From assembly GCA_012845835.1 (NCBI GenBank), contig JABAKD010000028.1:3757242-3821241 (forward strand): a stretch of 64,000 nt of DNA, read 5' to 3'. The DNA comes from Undaria pinnatifida. Its lineage: Eukaryota > Sar > Phaeophyceae > Laminariales > Alariaceae. This document shows, one piece after another, positions 43,101-52,000 of this stretch. Both the position numbers and the translations under genes were made by a program. A model generated the notes under the pieces. That model made no database searches and had not been told where the DNA came from. It worked only from the letters and a program-made list of their open reading frames with translations. The first letter of the stretch is position 1. Every line of letters begins with the position of its first letter.

Positions 43101-45965
43101 TCGCCCACCCGCCCTACATTATTGAGGTACCACGTGCTGCGGTAAAAATAGAGGTGCACCTCACACGAGGAGCTCTAAAAACCCCACCCAAAACTGATTT
43201 TTGAGGTAAAAAATGAGAGTGCAATCTGGATGCACAACGCCATCTGTGGCCTAGTTATAGAAAACCTCATCATGTCATCATATTGCGAACCAATAATGCC
43301 GAGATTCTGAAAAAAAAATTGTTGAAAAGGGATAAGAAGACGCACGTTCATTCATTCATTCAGAAAATATATTTAGAGGAAACAGTGCCACCCATAGGAA
43401 TGAAATTTCGACGATTTTTCGGTTAAGGTGCGTGCCCCCCGCCGTCGTTCAGAAAACGTATTCGCCAAAAAAAGGTATTCCTTAATAACTATCGGTAGCA
43501 CGCTTAAAAAATCGATGTTAATACTAGAATACAGGGGAGTTTATGATTTTCCCGTGTCTGTCGCGCATCAAGGATACGGTACTAGGGGGGGATGTTATGA
43601 TCAACCCCCTTGTTTCGCAGCCGAGTTGTTTGGGCCACTGTTGATATGTACCCCGAATGACTGTAACTCACGGACGAGGATAGTTTAGGAGTTGGTTTGC
43701 GGAGCGTGGCTAACCATTCCGTTGCGGATTCATGTCGAAAAAAACACACACAGACACGCACACACACGAAAGGGTTAAGACCGCAAAGGAAGAAGGAGGG
43801 CCTTTGCCGCAAGTGACCCCTACCCCTCGAAAGGAGAGGCCCCACAAATGACCCTACCGTACGTAGCCACGGTCCGTGGGTGTTCCTGATTGCTATTTGG
43901 TGCTTTGCAGTAGAGGTGGGCACCGTTATTAAGAAATTCAGTGATTAAGAGATGGATTCTTGTTTTTCGTACGATAAAGCAAGATTTTTGGACGCCCTTT
44001 GGCACGCTGCCTGCCTGCACCCACTTTTTCGGATCCATAGTACTTGGGTTTAGTGTGGGATATTTCTTTCCAGTAGTAACAAAGAGGGTTGGAAAAGTAT
44101 GTCGTAAGACATTGAGGCACAATGGTTGGTAGCAAACTCGGCTGTAAGAAACCAAGGCTCGTTACCTCACGCTAAGAAAGAATAGCAGCCCATTGGCGCT
44201 GTATTCACGGTTTTAGGGGGAAAACTGCCTGCAGTTAGAGTGGGAATTTTTTTTCAGTTGGGGCCGAGGCTTAGGTAGGGGGGGTTTGCCCCTCTTTGCA
44301 CTACTGAGACTGGCTCAATGCAAATGGGCGTTTCTTGCTATTTGATAGCGGGCGTCGAGTATGTTGGCGTGTCGGTTGTTTTTGTTTTGCTTTGTTGCTT
44401 GCTATTTGTATTTGCGGGGTTTCTTTTTTGTGTTGGTCTGTGCACGTTTGTTTTTGGTGTTCGCATCGGTTTTGTTTTTTTGTGTGTTGTGTTGCTTTTG
44501 TGTTGGTCGGTTGTTCCTCGCTCTTGTGTCGGTGTGTGCTTTTTCTCTGCAACCCCATATCTGAGTTACGAAACGAGAAGGAGCCGGAGCGAGTGTGCAA
44601 AGATATTTGATCGGATAGAAAGAAAACAAAATAAATGTTGTTTATCCGAGGCTCGTAACCTGAAGGAGCGGTTGAGACAATGGAACGGTGAACCAAGGTC
44701 CAGTGAATACCTGATGTTGGACGGACGTTGCGCCCATTCATACCTCACCGTAGGGTCACAAGATCGCCCGGCTCTCGAACGTCGTCAATCAGCCCTGGAA
44801 CTGCTGACTGTAAAGGTTAAGAGTACGCGTTGGCTTGTTGGGCTTTGAGAAAAGGTGTTCACACGGTGAGAGGCCGACTCCCGCCCCCCCCCCCCCCCCC
44901 TTGTGGCCAGGGCGGAACTCCCACCCCCTGCACACGTTGTGGCGTTTAGAGTCTTGAAAAATGGTGTCTAGAGGGTGGGCTACTTGCCCCCCCACCTGCT
45001 CCGTCTCGAAAGGGATGCGTGGTCAATGGTCAAATGACTAAGGCAAGCAACAAATGAGTACGCCCCCCTTAACATGCCCCTTAACATGCCCCCCTTAACA
45101 TGCCCCCCCCTCATTGTGGCAAGAGGAGGCAGTCGGCTATCTCCCCCACCTTCCACAAGAAAGAGGGGGCGGGGGGTCCCTACACTGTGGCAAAGGGGAT
45201 GCCCCCCTATTTGTGACAAGGGGGGGGTCCCCCTTCTTTGTGGCACGGGGAGAGAGCCCCCCATCTTGTGGCAGGGTGGAGGGTCCGCCTCCTTGTGGCG
45301 AGGGGGGAGGGGGGGGTGGGTCCCCCACGTTGTAGCAAGGGGAGGGATCCCCCTCCCTTGTGGCAAGCGGGGGGTCCCCCTTGTGGCGAGACGGGGGGGG
45401 CGGGGGGTCCCCTTCTTGCGGCAGGAAACTGCTTTGTTGACCATTTGAAACTTCATTATTGTCCAAGACGGAAAACGTGACTATGGCATCGGCCACGCGA
45501 CACAGCCACCAGGCTGGTTCAAGGGTCCTTAGTTATTGGGGCGTGTTAAAAATTGTGTTGGAACCTCGGCACGAAGAGTATGTACGACACGCGCATATAT
45601 ATTTTGTAAACGACACGCACGTTGCACGATGACTCTCGCTGACATTCGTGCTGCTGCGCGGTCACACTATCGTATCACGTACACGCTCGTTTCTGATCTT
45701 CACCTTTTTTATTATTTTCTTTAGTTCGCTTTTCCGATAAAGTTTTTTTTTCGTGAGGGGCGATTTTTGCACGAGCGTAAGGTTTAAGCTGACTTTCCGG
45801 GTGTCGCTGTTGTTGTTGTTGCCGTTTTTTGCTGCTGTTGCTGTTGTTGTTGTTGTTGTTGCCGTTTTGCGGCTGATGCTGCTGCTATTGTTGCTGCTGC
45901 TGTTGTTGTTGGTGCTATTGGTCTTGCCGCTGTTGTTCTTTTTATTTTTATTTTCATTTCTTTGT

Positions 45966-46011
<46 letters not shown>

Positions 46012-49000
46012 GCTGCTGCTGCTGTTGCTGTTGTTGTTGCTGTTGCTGTTGCTGTTGCTGTTGTTGTTGTTGTTGTTGTTTTCAATACCCGGCGGGTGCA
46101 TAAATAGAAAGCTTTCCCCCTTTTCGACTCAGACAAGGCATAAAAAACGAAACACGTGATCTTATATACCGTCTGTTGTGGCCTAAGCTTGCCGTACAAG
46201 CACGCCATTCTTCACTACACCGTTCTTTATCACACCATGCCGTCCAACCCCTTGCGTCGAAGAACGAGCACATCCCGCATACGTGGCCCGCGTTGCTTGG
46301 TATGGCCGACGCCGCACTCGTCACTTTTTCTTTCGCCTTTTTTTCTATCGGATTTCTTAACGAGGTTAAGCTCGCCACATTCCCACCTATGTGTCGTGAG
46401 TCGATTTATGACCAAGGGTGCGGCAGGGAGGTCACGTTCGGGGCCTTTTCCAGCCGTGGCTCGGGATAACTCGCCCGAATGACCCCCCCCCCTGTTGGTT
46501 TGCGGTCTTAGGCTTTCGTGCTGCTTCAAATTTGCGATGTCCGCACTGGAAGAGTAAGCTACGCTGCGTCAACAGAATCGTCTCAAGCCTTTTCCTCGGT
46601 GAGGTACTGAGTCACTTGTGCGAGTATGTATGGTATGATATGGTTTGGTAGCTTAGGCCCAGTAGTGAAAAACGGGAGTATGATAAGAGTATGATAGAGT
46701 ATGATAGAGTATGATACTACTATACCATGGTCTTAACGCGGTTGCGTTTTTTTTTTTGTGCTGGTGGTGCTGTACCGTCGTGCCGCACCGTAGGCTCGAC
46801 TGTGGGATATTCGGCGCTCGGGAGCCTCGGCGTGCCTCATAAGTCTGGACCAACACCAAGAAGAGGAGGGCGAAGAGGAGGACGAGGAGGAGGGGCGGGG
46901 CAGAGGAGTAGGCGGTTTTGGTGGCAAGGGCAAGGGGAAAGCTGGCGGCGGAGGTGCCTACGGTGGCGAGCGAGGCTACTTGAAACACCGCAAGCTTGCG
47001 TGAGTTGTGTGTTGAGGAGTTGACGCGCCAGCTGGGCGTTGTCTGTGGTTGGTTGATACGACCGTCAGGTTTGTGAGCCAATTAAGCCCTTTGGGGCCAA
47101 TTTGCAGCGATGAGTTAAGTGACTAGTGCGGTCTTATCGTAGTGTAAGCGCGCCACAAATGATAATGCATGCTATGAACTCATGTATTGTGCAACTCTTT
47201 GCATTGGAGTCCGATACTTGAAGCAGCACCCCCTTGAATCTATTGATAGCAGCCCGCGTCCGTTCGAGGGGCTGATCCTGCTGCCGTCCGTGTTATTCGT
47301 CCGTGTTTTCATAGTTAATCTCTCAAAAGGGGCACATCTTAAACACAATAACCTTAACTGCACACACACACTTTCAGGGACAACCTGCTTGCGGTTTGGG
47401 AAGGGAGCATGTATGCAGCGGTACAAAGATTATTAACTTTTTTCACACCTCGGATAACGCAACAGTTAACATTTTTACTTGGATGTTACGGACCAGCGAA
47501 AAAATTTTGGTAACATTACGTTGACCACTTTAACTACTTTCTGGGATGTGTGATAACATAATGTTAGTGCGTTATGTTATTGACAGGCGATCCCGTAACA
47601 TAATGTTAAGAGTGTTACGGCAGTATACCGGTATGTGTTATCCGAGTGTTACGTTATCCGAGGTGTGAATATTTTTCCAACCCCTAGCGTGATCCTAATA
47701 ATAGTATAGACGGGGTGTATGCTACGACCTCGCGAAGGGTACAAATTGCGTGTGGGGTTGGGGATCGGGATCAAGAGACAAACGGGGCCCAACCCGTTTA
47801 TTTTTTATTGGGTCGCTTTGTACATTCCTAGCTCAACTCGTACGAGCTTTTACCCTCAGCTCAATCGTCTGGACAAGGTCATGGGTGGTCACAGGAGGTG
47901 TCTTCCTTGGTGCCTTCCCTTCTGCCCCCCGGTATCTTGGCCAATTCGTTTTTATCGCGCATAGGGTTCAGCATTCCCACGTTTTCAGCCTTGTGCTCGT
48001 CGATTTGCGCCCAATATCTAATGTGAAGAGAAATATCGACACAAGAGCAGCCCGGGCTGCTGGACTGCAATGCGTCCGAACTGCAAGACAAGCAGCTAGC
48101 TGTGCGACGCACGCGAGGCAGGGCGATGATAGATTGCTGCTGCACGCAAAACAAGACTTTTTCATGGACGCGTGGCAACAGATCGCACGATACGAATATA
48201 CTGGTGTTTTTGTCGTGTTTTGGTCGCTATACTCTGATTAAGTGATTAAGTTCCTAAGAGGTTAATCTAAAACACAAAACGACCGGACTGTCTGAAACAG
48301 GAACTATAACACGGGCTTTTCGCGGATCGGAGCCCTGCTCGCGGGTCGGATCGGGTCAGGATGACCCGACCCGACCCGACCCGTACCATTTGAAAACCTC
48401 CTGACGCGACCCGATCCGACCCATGAGTTTTCGACCACCTCCTGGCCCGACTCGACTTCACCCGCGAGTTTTTTTTTACCTTCTGACCCGATCCGGGGTA
48501 TTGACCAGCAAAACGCCTCGAAGTTATCATGTACATGGATAGGGATAGCACGATAGGGATAGCGCGTTTTGGACCAAACTTTTTTCCGAGTAGCTACTCA
48601 ATGTCGTCGCAATACCATTTACCAGGCATGTTTTTACCACGGCTCTTCACGGGCTAGGTCGAGTCCGAGTAACCCGTCCCGACCCGCGAGCTTCGACAGC
48701 CTCCTGACCCAACCCTACCCGTGCTATTTCAACCACCTTTTGACCTAACCCGACTCCACTCGACCCGCGCGGTTTTGAGACCCTCCTGGCATGATCGGCG
48801 AGTCGTGTCGTGACCCGTCGCAAGCTCGTTTTTTTACCGTTTTCTCGATTGTCCATCTAGGCATGCCATGAGATTGTAGTGTATGGGGTAGGGTATCATT
48901 TTTTTTTTCAGCATTAGAAGTGAGGATATAGTTGACGTCTACTTTGTGTCATGTTTTAGGGTCACGAGCTGGGTGACCAGAGCAATGACAGGTCGCCGAC

Positions 49001-52000
49001 TTGTTTATTTAGTTGGCTAGCACTTCCGATTAGTAGTCTTTGGGCTGTAGTCTCCAGAGTTCTACGTCCTTGCGTCCGACTGGCACGTGTGATTGGCACG
49101 TGTGATGTTTGGTATTATATTGAAAGTACCTTCCTGCTAGGTCGGTTATATCCCCTTTTTAGCAGCGCACTCCCGACATGGGGTCAAAATACTTGGAAAT
49201 TGGACGATCGACGTATGTGATACCGGTGTGAGATATGAGTTTCAACGAAAATCTCGGTCTCACACCTGGGGGGTCCTTTCAATGTGTACCAGGTATGCTG
49301 AGGTGTCTTTTTGGTGTGTACCAGGTACGAAGTATTCGTAAACCACCACCACCGCCACCACCACCACCATCACGCACCGCCACGATTACCCACCAACATT
49401 ACCCACCGCCCGCCACAGCCCATCACTCACCGCCACAACCACTAACACGCGACACTCTTAATCTTGTCGCCCGATTAATCCAGCCCGCAGACCAGCAGAG
49501 CCGGTCTCTCCCACAGCAGGATGTAATTGTAGTGCTTACAAAAAAACTGCCAACACCACCACTAACACGCGACGAACACCGCGCCTCCCAATTAACCCAG
49601 CCCGCAGGCCAGCAGAGCCTCCAAATTCGCCCGGGCGCACGCGGGTCCTGTGAACTCCTTGTGCTTCACCCCTGACGGCCTACACATTCTCACGGCCGGA
49701 ACAGACAACAGGTGTGGACGTGTAGAGTGAGCAGCATACCATACCAACCCAAAAAAACCCACGCAAGCAGTATGTTTGTCGAGTCTCTAGTGGACCCAAC
49801 CCACCCACACACCCACCCACCCCACCCATCACCCACCCCACCCATTACCCACCCCACCCATCCATCCACCCACGCACGCACGCACCCACCCACGCACGCA
49901 TGCACGCACGCACCCACCCACGCACGCACGCACCCACGCACGCACCCACCCACGCACGCACCCACCCACGCACGCACCCACCCACCAACCCCCCCGCACA
50001 CCCACCCACCCACCCACACGCACTCACACACCCGTCCACTCACCAACCCCAACACACACCAATGTATGCTACCTACCGCGTTTTCTTGGCCCATATGTAG
50101 TGGTAAGCAGCGGTTACGACTTGGCCTATACGTCGCAGCCCGGGCTGTTGGGTTACAGGGGGTGCATACCCATAGTATTGCTAGTCAACGCCCCTCTGGG
50201 GGGTAAAAGCCTCTGGGCAGTCTTTTAAACAATAACGAGCATAATCCGGAGTGAACGCCCCCTGTGTAAGTAATAGTGCGAAAAACGCCCTGGCCGCAGA
50301 GTAAACGCCTCGGGTTGCCGTATCACGCTTGCACGATCGCAACGCCTCGGGGGGCGTCTACACTACAGTAGCGTTATTACGGTTTTGTGGAGTTGTAGGC
50401 ACGCGCGTAGCATGACACTACCTGTGAAGCTGCGTGCTCGCGCTCGACGTTCTAGTCGCTCTGTATGGGTCCCAAAAGATCACGACGATGGCTCGTGCCA
50501 CGGTGTTGTTGGGGGGCGAAACGGCCCGAAACCTGGACACGGCGGCTTGTTTTCTGATCCGCCAGCACGACCTCAACCTCCAGCCCTCCCCTCCCACCCC
50601 CCTCAACTCCACTCCCCGACCCCGCCACCCCTTGCCCCCCTCACCAACACCTCCACCCGCTCCCCCCATCCCCCAGCAAGCGTTGGTGCGCAACGAGCTC
50701 ACCTCCCCCCCCCCCATTATTCTGCCCCTGCGACGTGTCTCACGGCGTCCTAAGACTCCGTCTTTGGCAGGTGGAATCAGGGTGTAACACGATGATCAAC
50801 TACCTCGAAACGAAAAACAGACGACGAAGACCTTTCGGGATGGCCGTCGTACAGCCGGCGGGGCGCAAATCGGAAACGGTGAGGAGACGAGGAGACGGTA
50901 CTATTTATCGGACAGACCACGAGCTAGATCATCTACATCGGACAGATCACGAGCTAGATCATCTACATCGGACAGATCACGATCCAGATCATTCTCAGTA
51001 GATCCGATAGCTGCCGTTGTGATCTGTTGTGCAGGATCTGTATGCAGAGCGTACAGATCCAACCTAGGAAACATGTGCTAGATCATGCAGATCGTAGGGC
51101 TCCCGCCCGGCAACATGAGCTAGACCATACAGATCTTCCCTCAACAATCTAGATCACCAAGTGGGAGTCGGTGACCTGTCGGAGGTGTACAAGGTACCAT
51201 ACCATTGCTGATGTAGGGGGTACGGAAAATATCAAAAGGAGTGATCATAGTAGCATGAGGAGCTTTATACCTTTGCCCAAAGTAGCCAGGGCTTTCCTCC
51301 GGGTTTTTACCCTGCGTGGTGTACCTAGATACGGGGTAGTTCCGTGATGCTGATGGCATTTCATAGCTCCCAGGGTTGCGCTTAGGACACATGCCCTACC
51401 CACCGCTCTTCTTGATCGTTTTGTGTGTCTAATGACCTATATGACAGCACGCACACTCCACTCACACACAAACAGAAGCCACACACATACACACAGAGAA
51501 GCACCGCCCGTGGCTGTCACGCAGGAGTACTGCTGCTGCTGCTGCGTCGTAGCAGACAGCGGAGAGGATGGAAAAAAAAAGACTGATGGATATTTTTCCA
51601 CCAGCAGCCGCTTAGTCTCGCAGCCACATTATCAGTAGGTAGGCAGCAGTACGGCAGCAACGGTACAGCGGCACAGTGGGCGTGGCACACTGTCTGTTGT
51701 GGGTACGGGTACTGGCGTAAGTACTGGCATGAGTACTGAGAGTACTATTAATAGCAGGAGTACTGAGAGTACTGGCAGGAGTACTGGCAGATGTACTGGG
51801 AGTACTGGCAGGAGTACTTGGAGTACTGGCAGGAGTACTTGGAGTACTGGCAGGAATACTTGGAGTACTGGCAGGAATACTTGGAGTACTGGCAGGAGTA
51901 CTGGCAAAAGTGCTGGCGGTATACTTGATTCTGTTCTGTGACGACCTTTTAAGATGTTGATGGCCCTGACTCACCCGGAGTACTGGGATTACTGGCAGGA

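Noticed and set aside
45753-46208. Poly-Cys/Leu/Asn frames
   Set aside because: Artefact of the TTG/CTG microsatellite.
49690-50206. His/Thr/Pro-rich and Gly/Val/Cys-rich frames
   Set aside because: Translations of the ACCC/ACGC tandem repeat in an ERCC8 intron.
50434-50590. Candidate ERCC8 exon reading [11 protein letters not shown]...GGETARNL
   Set aside because: Weakly like CSA, but it lies upstream of exon 7, out of order, with no confirmed splice sites.
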